Source of the DNA: Alterileibacterium massiliense
GTDB taxonomy: Bacteria; Bacillota; Clostridia; Peptostreptococcales; Anaerovoracaceae
Direction: 5' to 3'
Assembly (NCBI RefSeq): GCF_900104645.1
Contig: NZ_FNWE01000002.1
Coordinates: 1,007,289 to 1,071,288, forward strand
DNA length: 64,000 bases
Under the pieces are notes generated by a model. The model saw only the letters and a program-made list of their open reading frames with translations, was not told the origin of the DNA and did not search any database. The translations under genes and the position numbers were made by a program. This document shows, in pieces, positions 1-9,265 of the stretch (its first letter is position 1; every line of letters begins with the position of its first letter).

Positions 1-1
1 G

Positions 2-1270
2 CAAGGTGTACCTAGCCAAATGGATGAATATAAGAATCTTATCTTTCAAAAGCCTGCGACGAATGGTAAAGAAGCTCTTCCTCCTACGATAATATGTGTT
101 GATATTGATTACCAGACTATAAATAATAATTTATCTGATATATCAACTGCCCAGTACATAGTTGCTGCTGCTAATGATAAGAATCTTACAGGCGGACCAC
201 TAACTGTAATATTTTTAAATAATGAAAATGACTCAAAGATAGGTGCGGAAAATCTTGACCCTAAATTTATCAAGCCTGAATCAAATATTTTTTATTTGAC
301 CTCTAATGATATTTCTTATTCTTCTCGTTCATCTTTTGCAAGATCTATTTCACAAATTGAAATAAATAACGAAAATAATGTTGAAAATCGTAATTGTGAT
401 ACTATGATCAAGATTAAAATTGATGGGATTAATCCTTCAGCAAATATAATAAGCAAACACAAGGAACCATCCGTTATTTCCCAGCTTCAATCTATCTTGA
501 CAAGGCTCAGATCTAAATCTACTAATTTTCAGATAGCTAATATTTCAGTTGATGACAATGGTAATTTGAATCCTCGTTCTCTTGAATTTGATCTTTTAAT
601 CAACAAATACGATCTTGATTCTTATACAAAATGGCTTGACAATAAATCGAATAAATTCGTAAAGAAGTATAAAAAGGATTATCCTGATATATCTTATAAA
701 TATGAGGTTGTTTCCGATGTTAATTCCTTACCTAATACAGTTTTTAACTCTGAAAATATTAAATCTCTTTCAAATATTCTATATACGATAAAAAATGGTG
801 ATTACTCTTTCAATGACAACGAAGAAAATAATACAAAAAATCAGGACTTGCGTATATATGGGAAAAATTATATAAGCGGAATAGAAACAAAAGATTACTC
901 AATTAAATTGAATATTTTGACAGAGGCATATGATAAGACCTATCTTGAGCAGATAAATACTGAAAATAGCACGGCTGCATCAATTTTTAATGCAAAATAT
1001 ACTATCGAAAAAGATATTCCTTCTTTTGAAAACAAAAATGAACTTCTTATAAAAATGCTTGCTAAGGCTTATACCAAGGTAAATCTATTTACAAATAGAA
1101 ATGCAACCTTACCTGAGAAATGGGATGAGGAATTTACAACCTGCTCATATCTCCTTGAAAAAAATGATAACCTTAATATAATTCATCTTTCAATCTCAAG
1201 GAATGACGGTTTAAATATAACAAATGTCCTACTTAATTATCATAAATGGCCGACTGGAAAGTGGATATAA
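2..1270 (+). CDS. Degenerate M20/PepD-like protein, 5'-truncated by the window edge
   Basis: The reading frame is open back to base 2 and the first ATG (20) has no ribosome binding site, so the gene very probably starts outside the window. The remaining ~420 residues carry no motif I recognise with certainty. The layout resembles an Xaa-His dipeptidase (PepD, M20 family): a strand followed by NNENDSKIGAENL, where an active enzyme has a DEE.GM.GA-type segment, then about 100 residues resembling the lid/dimerisation domain (from roughly residue 130 to 230), then a C-terminal half. The catalytic Glu-Glu pair is not visible (NEN instead) and I see no convincing metal-ligand His. If the fold is right, it is a non-catalytic relative. 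A stop at 1270 is followed by a 120-base gap before the PBP gene on the same strand. The family assignment is inference. Confidence 0.4.
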   Translation, partial: QGVPSQMDEYKNLIFQKPATNGKEALPPTIICVDIDYQTINNNLSDISTAQYIVAAANDKNLTGGPLTVIFLNNENDSKIGAENLDPKFIKPESNIFYLTSNDISYSSRSSFARSISQIEINNENNVENRNCDTMIKIKIDGINPSANIISKHKEPSVISQLQSILTRLRSKSTNFQIANISVDDNGNLNPRSLEFDLLINKYDLDSYTKWLDNKSNKFVKKYKKDYPDISYKYEVVSDVNSLPNTVFNSENIKSLSNILYTIKNGDYSFNDNEENNTKNQDLRIYGKNYISGIETKDYSIKLNILTEAYDKTYLEQINTENSTAASIFNAKYTIEKDIPSFENKNELLIKMLAKAYTKVNLFTNRNATLPEKWDEEFTTCSYLLEKNDNLNIIHLSISRNDGLNITNVLLNYHKWPTGKWI

Positions 1271-1392
1271 ACTCACTCATTATTAATTAATTCTCTGATT
1301 TTTAATATGATATTTATGCTATAATTAATATCTAAATTTTCATTTTCTATATATTTACATATTTATATATTTTGCTTGGAGGTAGCATTTAG

Positions 1393-4300
1393 ATGCGAAA
1401 AGAAATTGATACGAGATCTGAAAATGATAAAGAAATTGAAGAATTTCGTTCTTCAATTAGTGATAGTGATAAGAAGATAAGCCATAAGTCAACCGGACTT
1501 GATGGTTTTGTTGATATTTCCTCAAATAGCAAAGGACTTAAAAGAGAAGCAGAAGTCCCAGTAAATAATGATGGCATAGAAACTGGGATTCCCGATGAAG
1601 TTGCCGAAGAAATTATTAATAATTATAAAAATAAAAAATCAAATGAAGATACATTGCAAGAGCCAAAAAATGCTTCAAGCAAAGTTTCATATAAAGAAAA
1701 GTTTTTAATTTTTAAAAATAGTTTAAATAAAGATAAGTCTTCAAACATTAAAAATGATAAAAATTCAAATATAGAAGAAAAGTCTTCAAGCATAAACAAT
1801 AATTCTAATAAAGAGAATTTTTCTAATTTAAATAATAACTCTAAGACAGCTAATTCTTCTAATTTTATAAAAGATCTAAAAGATAATTTAAAGAAAAAGA
1901 ACGAAGCTATATATGCCTATCTTAGAAATCTTAATTCAAAAATAAATGATAAGAGAGGTTCTAAAGAAAAAAAATCAAATCCTAACTTAAAAAAAGCCTT
2001 TAAGTATATTTTGATTTTTATCTTATCTATATTTATATTGTTTTCTCTCTACTCATTTATAATCGTTACAACAGCCCCAAAAATTCATCCTGAAACGATA
2101 TATAAATCGGTTGCTCAAACTACAAAAATCTACGATGATTCAGGAAATGAAGTAGATAAATTATATTATACACAAGACCGTACTCTTGTTAGCAGGAAGG
2201 ATATTCCTGATAATCTCGTAAATGCGTACATCGCTTTGGAAGATAAGACTTTTTATAAGCATCATGGTTTTAACTGGACAAGAATGGTTGGTGCAGTCTT
2301 AAATGCACTCACAGGTTCAGATAATATCAGTGGTACCAGCACAATTACCCAGCAATTAGCTAGGAATGTTTATTTACCGGAAATAAAAAGTCAGCGAAGC
2401 ATTAGACGAAAAATTCTTGAGATGTATTATGCAGACCAAATAGAAAAAGTCCTTAATAAAGACCAAATTATTGAAGCATATCTTAATACTATTTATCTTG
2501 GATTTGGTAATTATGGTATTCAAACTGCAGCCAAGTCATATTTTTCAAAAGATGTAAAGGATTTAAGTCTTATAGAATGTGCGTCCCTAGCTGCCCTTCC
2601 TCAGGCTCCTGACTCATATGCTTTGATTAAACACGCAGATGCAAATAATCTGCCAGATGATTCATCAAATATTATAACGAGAGATCCTGAGACTTATATA
2701 GCTAATGATATATCCAAAGGAAGAAGGAATACCTGTCTTAAATTAATGAAGAATCAAGGTTATATTGATGAAAAAGAATTTAAAGAAGTTTATGACAAGA
2801 ATTTGATTGATTTTATAAATCCAAATATAACAACTTATTCCAATATATATACATATTTTTCTGATTATATGATTGATGAAATAATTCATGACTTAAAAGA
2901 AAAATATAAGATGTCTGAAAAAGATGCAAAAAGGATGATTTATACTGGTGGACTTAAAATTTATTCAACACTGGATTCAAAAGCACAGCAAGCGATTGCA
3001 AATGAATTTTCAAATGACAATAACTTCCCTGACCTTCAGTGGCTAAGAAAGGATCGAAATGGCAATATAATTTCAGATTCAGGAGAAATAATTTTATATA
3101 GCCACGATAATATAATTAATAAGGATAATAATATTGTTCTAGGCTCTGATGAGTTTACAATTAATAAAGATGGTTCTATCACTATAAAGCGTGGCAATAG
3201 GCTAAATATTTATACTACAAAGTCCGGAGGAGTTGTCGACTACAGCCTTGAATTAAAACATACATATATTCGCGAACACGGCGTCCTTTATACATATGCA
3301 GGAGGTTTTATAAATATCCCTGCTAAATATAAATCACTTGATGAAAATGATGACCTTCTAATATCAAAGGACTTCTTTATTGACAATAAAGATATTTATG
3401 TATCTGATTCGTCTCTTGTCATTACTCAAAATGCGTATACCTTACCTGCAAAGACAATACAGCCTCAAGCTGCAATGGCAATTGTTGAAGTTGGAACCGG
3501 TCAAATTAAGGCAATGATGGGTGGACGAGAAACACTTGGAAAACAGTTATACAATAGAGCTACAGGGTTAAGGCAACCTGGGTCATCTATAAAACCACTT
3601 GGTGTATATGGTGCTGCTTTACAAAAAAGCAAGGATTATGCAGATAAGGGTGAGACATGGCCATTTGTAAATTATAATACGGATAGTCAGGGAGCGAATT
3701 TTGGAAGTTATATGACTACAGGAACGCATATTATGGACCAAGCACAGAAAATCAACGGAAAAACTTGGCCTACAAATGCTGACAGGCGTTATCATGGAGC
3801 AGTCACTCTAAGGCGAGCAATTCAGCAATCGTTAAATGTTCCAGCAGTTAAAATCCAATTGCAGGTTGGAAATGAATATTCTGCCAATATAATTAAAAAA
3901 TTTGGCATCACCTCTCTTGTTAGCGAGGGTGATACTAGTGATATGAATCCTGCAGCACTCGCACTTGGCGGAATGACTAAGGGTGTGTCCCCTCTTGAAA
4001 TGGCTCAGGCTTATGCTGCTTTTCCAAATGGTGGCGTAAGGCAAAGCTCTATTTCATATACAAAGGTCGTGAATATAGATGGAAAAACAATCTTAAAGTC
4101 AAAGTCCAAATCATATAAGGTTCTTGACGAAGGTGTAGCTTGGATAATGACAGACCTACTTAAATCTGTTGTTTCAAATGGTATTGGCTCATCTGCAAGG
4201 CTTTCAGGCGTGAGCTCAGGTGGTAAAACTGGTACAACAAGTGATTCTTATGATGTGTGGTTTGACGGTTTTACGCCTAAATACGCAGGAGTTGTATGGA

Positions 4301-4581
4301 TAGGAAGCGATGTTAATATTGCCCTTGCAGGAGGTTCGTATATGACAGCCAGATTATGGGGTAAAATAATGGGTCAAATACCTAAGGCATTGGAGGGAGA
4401 ATATAAAAAACAACCTGATAGTGTAATATACTATGGCGGTGATTATTATTCAAAGGGTACAGAAAAAGGTGTCTATAGATATGTACCACCTAAGCCTAAG
4501 GAAGATGAGGAAGATAAGGATAAGGAAAAGAAAGAATCAAATTCAAGCCAATCTAATGATACAGAAAATCAAAATCCTTAA
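1393..4581 (+). CDS. Class A penicillin-binding protein (glycosyltransferase/transpeptidase)
   Basis: Bifunctional peptidoglycan synthase of the PBP1A/1b type that polymerises lipid II and cross-links stem peptides outside the membrane. Residues 1-~200 are a long cytoplasmic extension rich in Lys, Asn and Ser. A single membrane segment follows at about 204-226. The GT51 domain follows, with EDKTFYKHHGF (catalytic Glu at residue 283) and GTSTITQQLARN. The transpeptidase domain has SSIK (nucleophile Ser731), SLN at 813-815 and KTG at 945-947. The C-terminus is an acidic, Lys/Glu/Asn-rich tail. At 1062 residues it is longer than most family members because of the N-terminal extension and a roughly 140-residue inter-domain insertion (about 540-680). 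The start has GGAGG at 1379-1383, spaced 9 bases. The intrinsic terminator at 4588-4613 ends the unit. Confidence 0.95.
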   Translation: MRKEIDTRSENDKEIEEFRSSISDSDKKISHKSTGLDGFVDISSNSKGLKREAEVPVNNDGIETGIPDEVAEEIINNYKNKKSNEDTLQEPKNASSKVSYKEKFLIFKNSLNKDKSSNIKNDKNSNIEEKSSSINNNSNKENFSNLNNNSKTANSSNFIKDLKDNLKKKNEAIYAYLRNLNSKINDKRGSKEKKSNPNLKKAFKYILIFILSIFILFSLYSFIIVTTAPKIHPETIYKSVAQTTKIYDDSGNEVDKLYYTQDRTLVSRKDIPDNLVNAYIALEDKTFYKHHGFNWTRMVGAVLNALTGSDNISGTSTITQQLARNVYLPEIKSQRSIRRKILEMYYADQIEKVLNKDQIIEAYLNTIYLGFGNYGIQTAAKSYFSKDVKDLSLIECASLAALPQAPDSYALIKHADANNLPDDSSNIITRDPETYIANDISKGRRNTCLKLMKNQGYIDEKEFKEVYDKNLIDFINPNITTYSNIYTYFSDYMIDEIIHDLKEKYKMSEKDAKRMIYTGGLKIYSTLDSKAQQAIANEFSNDNNFPDLQWLRKDRNGNIISDSGEIILYSHDNIINKDNNIVLGSDEFTINKDGSITIKRGNRLNIYTTKSGGVVDYSLELKHTYIREHGVLYTYAGGFINIPAKYKSLDENDDLLISKDFFIDNKDIYVSDSSLVITQNAYTLPAKTIQPQAAMAIVEVGTGQIKAMMGGRETLGKQLYNRATGLRQPGSSIKPLGVYGAALQKSKDYADKGETWPFVNYNTDSQGANFGSYMTTGTHIMDQAQKINGKTWPTNADRRYHGAVTLRRAIQQSLNVPAVKIQLQVGNEYSANIIKKFGITSLVSEGDTSDMNPAALALGGMTKGVSPLEMAQAYAAFPNGGVRQSSISYTKVVNIDGKTILKSKSKSYKVLDEGVAWIMTDLLKSVVSNGIGSSARLSGVSSGGKTGTTSDSYDVWFDGFTPKYAGVVWIGSDVNIALAGGSYMTARLWGKIMGQIPKALEGEYKKQPDSVIYYGGDYYSKGTEKGVYRYVPPKPKEDEEDKDKEKKESNSSQSNDTENQNP

Positions 4582-4587
4582 TCAGTA

Positions 4588-4613
4588 AAAAGCGGTGAAT
4601 TAACACCGCTTTT
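4588..4613 (+). terminator. Intrinsic terminator after the PBP gene
   Basis: A GC-rich inverted repeat (AGCGGTG ... CACCGCT) lies 10 bases after the PBP stop codon and is followed by TTTTATT. The preceding A-run makes it usable on the minus strand as well, where uppP ends at 4664. Confidence 0.85.
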
Positions 4614-4663
4614 ATTATCTCTAAGAATATTTTAAAATTAATGAATATTTTATAATTAATAAA

Positions 4664-5515
4664 TTATGAGATTAGCATAAAATAAATTATTACTAGAATT
4701 CCTAGAGCAATCCTATACCAGCCGAATACTTTAAAATCGTGCTTTCTTATATATTCTATTAAGAACTTTATTACAAATATTGAAATTATAAAGGCAATTA
4801 ACATTCCAATAATCAAAATAATTATTTCAGCTGTGCTAACAGTATATCCTTTTGCGAAAAATTTTACTATCTTTAATAAGCTAGCTCCTGCCATAACCGG
4901 AATAGCGAGTATAAATGTAAATTCCGCAGCGACCTTTCTTGAAACACCAAGCATTAGGCCCCCAAGAATTGTTGACCCTGACCTTGAAGTACCTGGTAGA
5001 ACTGCTGATAATATTTGGAATATTCCTATCTCAAATGCCGTCTTATATGACAAATCTTCAAGCTTATCAACCTTTTTAACTTCTAAGCCATTTCTTTTAT
5101 TTATATTTTCAATTATTATAAATGCTATTCCTATGATAATAAGCATTAATGATACGACAAACCAGTTATACAAGTGTTCATCAATCCAGTCATCAAATAA
5201 TAATCCTATAACACCTGCAGGTACGCAGGCAATGATTGTCTTTCCCCAGAGAGATAATACCTTCTTTTTTATAATAAACTTAGGATTTCCTGATTTTGAT
5301 TTTTTAAATGGCCAAATCTCATTCCAGTAGATTATTATAGCAGCAAAAATTGCTCCAAATTGAATTACAACCAAAAATAAATTCCAAAACTCCTTTGATA
5401 CATCGAGTTTGATAAATTCATTGAGGAGAATCATATGTCCGGTGCTACTTATAGGTAACCATTCCGTAATTCCCTCTACAATTCCAAAAAAAATTGCCTT
5501 GATAATATTTAGCAT
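4664..5515 (-). CDS. uppP: Undecaprenyl-diphosphatase (UppP/BacA)
   Basis: Integral membrane phosphatase that converts undecaprenyl diphosphate to the monophosphate, recycling the lipid carrier for wall synthesis and giving bacitracin tolerance. Both signature regions are present: EGITEWLPISSTGH (Glu14, Glu18, Ser24, His27 correspond to the known active-site residues) and PGTSRSG around residues 174-180 (Arg178). Several hydrophobic membrane segments occur throughout, and 283 residues is the usual length. The start is supported by an AAAGG ribosome binding site just upstream. mnmA lies 100 bases upstream on the same strand. Confidence 0.95.
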   Translation of the reverse strand: MLNIIKAIFFGIVEGITEWLPISSTGHMILLNEFIKLDVSKEFWNLFLVVIQFGAIFAAIIIYWNEIWPFKKSKSGNPKFIIKKKVLSLWGKTIIACVPAGVIGLLFDDWIDEHLYNWFVVSLMLIIIGIAFIIIENINKRNGLEVKKVDKLEDLSYKTAFEIGIFQILSAVLPGTSRSGSTILGGLMLGVSRKVAAEFTFILAIPVMAGASLLKIVKFFAKGYTVSTAEIIILIIGMLIAFIISIFVIKFLIEYIRKHDFKVFGWYRIALGILVIIYFMLIS

Positions 5516-5615
5516 TAATAACTACCTTTCTATACTTAAATAATTCTAATGATTTTTATTACTATATTAAATTAATATGTTTATTTGATAATTTTTATAT
5601 TTTATATTTTTAATT

Positions 5616-6659
5616 CTAACAGATTATACCGCCACCGAGAACAATTTTCTCATCGTTATAAAAAACTGCTGATTGACCGGGCGTAATTGCTTTTTGCTTC
5701 TCTTTAAATATAATAAGTGCCTTATTTTTTCCCAAAATATGAACCCTGCATTTTTTTAACTCCTGATGGTATCTAGTTCTTACATTGGTATCAAAGACTG
5801 CCTCACTTGGCTTACCATTTATCCAGTTAATTTCATTAACATAAATATTAACCTTGAAAATATCATCTTTAGTGCCTAAATAAATCTTATTATCTTGTGC
5901 TGAGATCTCTTTAACAAAAAGAGGCTCTTTATATGAAATACCTAGTCCCTTTCTCTGCCCAATCGTATAATGAATAATACCCTTATGTTTTCCAAGAATT
6001 TCACCATTAGGTCCTATAAAATCACCACAATTAATTTTATTATAAGCTTTTTTCTCAATTACCTTAGTGTAATCACCATCTGGAACAAAACAAATATCTT
6101 GGCTTTCGTTCTTATAAGCCGTTGGTAAATGTGATAATTTGGCAAGCTCCCTTACCTCCTCCTTATCCATCTCTCCTAAAGGAAATAGTGTCTTTGATAA
6201 AATCTCTTCACTTATATTATATAAAAAATATGATTGGTCTTTTTTCTTATTATCTGCTTCTTTAAGATAATATCTACCATTATTCTTAACTACCTTTGCA
6301 TAATGTCCTGTGGCAACATAATCACAGCCTATCTCCTTGGCTTTTTCATATAATAAACCGAATTTCAGATGCTTATTACAGTCAACGCATGGATTTGGCG
6401 TAAATCCATCAAGATATGAATTTACAAATTTTTCTACAACATAATTCTTAAATTCCGAGGTGAAATCAAATATCAAAAATGGAATATCTAGACTATTTGC
6501 TACATTTTTTGCTCCCCTAACTTCTTCGCTATTTATATCATTTGTATGAAGAAGCATGGTGGAACCAATACATTCGTAACCCTCTTTCATCAAAATGCTT
6601 CCCGCAACACTTGAGTCAACTCCTCCTGAAAGAGCTAAAAGTACCTTCCCTTTACTCAT
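5616..6659 (-). CDS. mnmA: tRNA-specific 2-thiouridylase MnmA
   Basis: ATP-dependent enzyme that thiolates U34 of the tRNAs for Lys, Glu and Gln, using sulfur relayed from a cysteine desulfurase. The N-terminal PP-loop SGGVDSS (about residues 10-16) binds ATP. The two catalytic cysteines sit in NPCVDCNKHLKFG and in SQDICFVPDGDY. The central ATGHYAKV segment and C-terminal GGGIIC match the family, and 347 residues is typical. No dedicated cysteine desulfurase gene is adjacent, as is often the case in Clostridia. The gene is transcribed away from the divergent hemolysin III gene. Confidence 0.95.
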   Translation of the reverse strand: MSKGKVLLALSGGVDSSVAGSILMKEGYECIGSTMLLHTNDINSEEVRGAKNVANSLDIPFLIFDFTSEFKNYVVEKFVNSYLDGFTPNPCVDCNKHLKFGLLYEKAKEIGCDYVATGHYAKVVKNNGRYYLKEADNKKKDQSYFLYNISEEILSKTLFPLGEMDKEEVRELAKLSHLPTAYKNESQDICFVPDGDYTKVIEKKAYNKINCGDFIGPNGEILGKHKGIIHYTIGQRKGLGISYKEPLFVKEISAQDNKIYLGTKDDIFKVNIYVNEINWINGKPSEAVFDTNVRTRYHQELKKCRVHILGKNKALIIFKEKQKAITPGQSAVFYNDEKIVLGGGIIC

Positions 6660-6785
6660 AATAAATCCTTATAATAAATCTATATGTAATATTTATATCA
6701 AAATTTTGCCCTAATTTATTCACTTATTTATTATACAATATATGTTATAATTCATGTTGAAAAAAATAGCTAAGGGGATGATTTT

Positions 6786-7463
6786 ATGAAGAGAACAGCT
6801 TTAACAGATAGAACTTTACCACCATATACTAGAGGTGAAGAAATCTTTAACATGGTCACCCATGTCGTTGGTGCATCAATCGGTGTTGCTGTTCTTGTTC
6901 TTTGCATAATTAAAGGTGCCTTAAATCATAGTGGATATGACATTGGTTCTGGAATAGTTTACGGAATATCAATGATACTCTTATTTACGATGAGTTCTAT
7001 ATATCATGGATTATCAAGCAAGCACTCTACAGCGAAAAAAGTTTTTCAAATCATGGATCACTGCACTATTTTCATCCTTATAGCAGGAACATACACTCCA
7101 ATACTTTTAAGTGGAATTATGAATTATGATCCAAAATGGGCGTGGATACTATTCGGCATTATCTGGGGAGTTACTATCATTGGCATTGTTTTAAATGCGA
7201 TTGATATTAAAAGCTTTTCAAAATTTTCCATGTTTTTATACCTTATAATGGGCTGGTGCATAGTGTTTAAAATGAATCTTCTTCCTGCTGCACTAGGAAA
7301 AGGTGGTATAATTCTACTAGTGTCAGGAGGGGTATCATATACTATAGGCACAATTTTTTATGGACTTCAGAAAAAGGTTAGATATATGCACTCCATTTGG
7401 CATCTGTGGATAATTTTCGGTGCCATTCTCCATGCTCTTTGTATTCTCATATATGTTTTTTAG
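6786..7463 (+). CDS. Hemolysin III family (PAQR-type) membrane protein
   Basis: Seven-helix integral membrane protein of the YqfA/hemolysin III family. The family's conserved polar and His residues are visible in NMVTHVVGASIG, SSIYHGLSSKHS, MDHCTIFILIAGTYTPI and the C-terminal IWHLWIIFGAILH, a pattern that in PAQR proteins forms a metal site. The cellular role of bacterial members is not settled; they have been called hemolysins and linked to membrane lipid homeostasis. The length (225) is standard. The start has AAGGGGATG upstream and a TATAAT-like box at about 6745-6750. Confidence 0.88.
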   Translation: MKRTALTDRTLPPYTRGEEIFNMVTHVVGASIGVAVLVLCIIKGALNHSGYDIGSGIVYGISMILLFTMSSIYHGLSSKHSTAKKVFQIMDHCTIFILIAGTYTPILLSGIMNYDPKWAWILFGIIWGVTIIGIVLNAIDIKSFSKFSMFLYLIMGWCIVFKMNLLPAALGKGGIILLVSGGVSYTIGTIFYGLQKKVRYMHSIWHLWIIFGAILHALCILIYVF

Positions 7464-7534
7464 CCTTAAATCTTTTTGATATTTAATTATTTATAATTAT
7501 TTATAATTTTTTTATATTTATTTTTTTATGATTA

Positions 7535-8965
7535 TCACTTTATAGTTTCGAGCATTATCATATTTGTTTTACCTATGCCATGCTCTATATAGCCACCTGT
7601 AATAACTATGCGATCGCCCGTCCTTAGTCCAAGTCTATCAATCGCTATCTTATCTACAGGTTCAACATTTTCTTTAAAAAAAGTGTCATAAAACTCCTCG
7701 TCGCTTGACTTCATAATAGGCAGAACCCCCCAGCACATTGCGAGCTTTCTATATACTTTTTCATCTTTTGCTATGCCAACAACTTGCACAGGATTTCTGA
7801 ATTTGCTAATTATTCTTGCGGTATTCCCACTTATTGAATTAATTATTATAGCACTTGACTTTGTATCTATAGCCATCTCACAAGCTGATTTTGATATAGC
7901 ATCAAGGTTATTATTTATATTATATTTTGTTCTATTGAAAATCTCAGAATAGTTCATCATCTTCTCAGTCTCAAATATAATCTCTGACATGGCACGAACT
8001 GATAGCTCAGGATAGTTTCCAGCAGCAGTTTCTCCCGAAAGCATAACAGCAGTTGCTTCATCGAATATAGCATTTGCGACATCGGACGCTTCTGCTCTCG
8101 TAGGTCTTATATTAGTTATCATGGATTCTAGCATTTCAGTTGCTACTATAACCCTTTTGCCTAATCTTCTGCAAATTTTAAGTATCTTTTTTTGAACCGA
8201 TGGTACCTTTGAATAATCAATTTCTACTCCGAGATCTCCTCTTGCAATCATTATCCCGTCCGCTACTTCGCAGATTTTTTTTATATTTTTTACCCCTTCA
8301 CTATTTTCTATCTTTGCTATAATATCTATCGATTTTCCACCATTTTCATCCAAAAACTTTCTAAGGCTTTTTGCCTCATCTGCGTTTGACATAAATGATG
8401 CAGCTATAAAATCTACACCTTCTGAAATTCCAAATAAAATATCTTTTTTATCCTCTTCTCCAAGATATTCACCTGAGATAAGCTTACCTGGGAAGCTCAT
8501 GCTTTTGTGATTTTTTATTTCTCCACCTGTGATTACCTCGCATATAGCTGATTTGTTTTTTATTTCTTTTATAAGAAAAACTACAAGCCCATTGTTTACA
8601 AGAATTTTATCTCCTGCTTTGAGATTATCAGTAAAACCTTTATATGATACAGAGACTTTTTCTTCATCCCCTATTATCTCATCTTCCGTAAATGTGTATA
8701 CCTGCCCTTTTTGTAGATTTATGCTTCCATTTTTTAACTTGCCAATACGACACTCCGGTCCCTTCGTATCAAGCATGATTGGAATAGGAAGAATTTTTTT
8801 ATCCCTAACCTCTTTTATTTTATCCATAGTAATCTTGTGCTCAGAATGATTACCATGAGAGAAATTAATCCTCGCAACATTCATCCCTTCGTCGCACAGC
8901 TTTGAAATCATTTCATATGAATCGCTTGCAGGCCCAATAGTACATATTATTTTAGTTTTTCTCAT
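7535..8965 (-). CDS. pyk: Pyruvate kinase
   Basis: Catalyses the last glycolytic step, PEP + ADP to pyruvate + ATP. It opens with MRKTKIICTIGPAS. Also visible are RINFSHG, the catalytic IIAKIENSEGV, the Mg2+/ADP site IARGDLGVEI, ATEMLESM, and RPTRAEASDVANAI. At 476 residues it is the short form without the C-terminal PEP-utiliser-like extension found in Bacillus. It has an AGGAG ribosome binding site and lies about 20 bases downstream of a strongly structured RNA (8985-9151) that may be its leader. Together with PPDK (43986-46616) and pyruvate carboxylase it makes up the PEP/pyruvate node. Confidence 0.96.
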   Translation of the reverse strand: MRKTKIICTIGPASDSYEMISKLCDEGMNVARINFSHGNHSEHKITMDKIKEVRDKKILPIPIMLDTKGPECRIGKLKNGSINLQKGQVYTFTEDEIIGDEEKVSVSYKGFTDNLKAGDKILVNNGLVVFLIKEIKNKSAICEVITGGEIKNHKSMSFPGKLISGEYLGEEDKKDILFGISEGVDFIAASFMSNADEAKSLRKFLDENGGKSIDIIAKIENSEGVKNIKKICEVADGIMIARGDLGVEIDYSKVPSVQKKILKICRRLGKRVIVATEMLESMITNIRPTRAEASDVANAIFDEATAVMLSGETAAGNYPELSVRAMSEIIFETEKMMNYSEIFNRTKYNINNNLDAISKSACEMAIDTKSSAIIINSISGNTARIISKFRNPVQVVGIAKDEKVYRKLAMCWGVLPIMKSSDEEFYDTFFKENVEPVDKIAIDRLGLRTGDRIVITGGYIEHGIGKTNMIMLETIK

Positions 8966-8984
8966 TTTTAATCTCCTATCATAA

Positions 8985-9151
8985 ATCAGGCATTATCTGA
9001 CCTGGTCTTTGCCCCCACACTTGCCTTTGTCCGGTTTCCGGAGGACTTACTTCTAAGCTGCGCCATGATCACTATTATCATCGTAATAGCTTACGTGGGT
9101 CCCTTTGCCCGCAACTGGCATGGACTTTCAACCACAGACATAACACCTGAT
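8985..9151 (-). ncRNA. Structured RNA before pyk, candidate 6S RNA or pyk leader
   Basis: About 167 bases on the minus strand are closed by a long stem: 9151-9135 pairs with 8999-8985 in 15 base pairs, with one 2-base bulge and two G-U pairs. Inside are a UGGU/ACCA helix, a GUCC..UGCC/GGCA..GGAC hairpin, CUAUUA/UAAUAG capped by CGAUGA, UCCGG-AAA-CCGGA, and a CCCAC/GUGGG helix. A minus-strand promoter with TTGAAA (9183-9188), a 17-base spacer and TATTTT (9160-9165) would start the RNA almost exactly at the closing stem. Size, closing stem and large internal bubbles fit 6S RNA. There is no clear terminator before pyk, so a leader or riboswitch role is also open. I could not match it to TPP, SAM, FMN, cobalamin, lysine, c-di-GMP, c-di-AMP, THF or M-box consensus sequences. 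Confidence 0.5.
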
Positions 9152-9265
9152 ACTTTATGAAAATATCATAAATTACTTATAATTTCAATTTAGTATTTAA
9201 TATGCTTGTGTTAATATTAGCTTAAAAATAAGTCTATATTAAAAAATATATAAAGGATTGAACAT

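Noticed and set aside
8985-9151. RNase P RNA, because of AAAGTCCATGCC near the 5' side
   Set aside because: The remaining conserved RNase P segments, including the ACAGAA-type 3' motif, are absent and the RNA is far too short.
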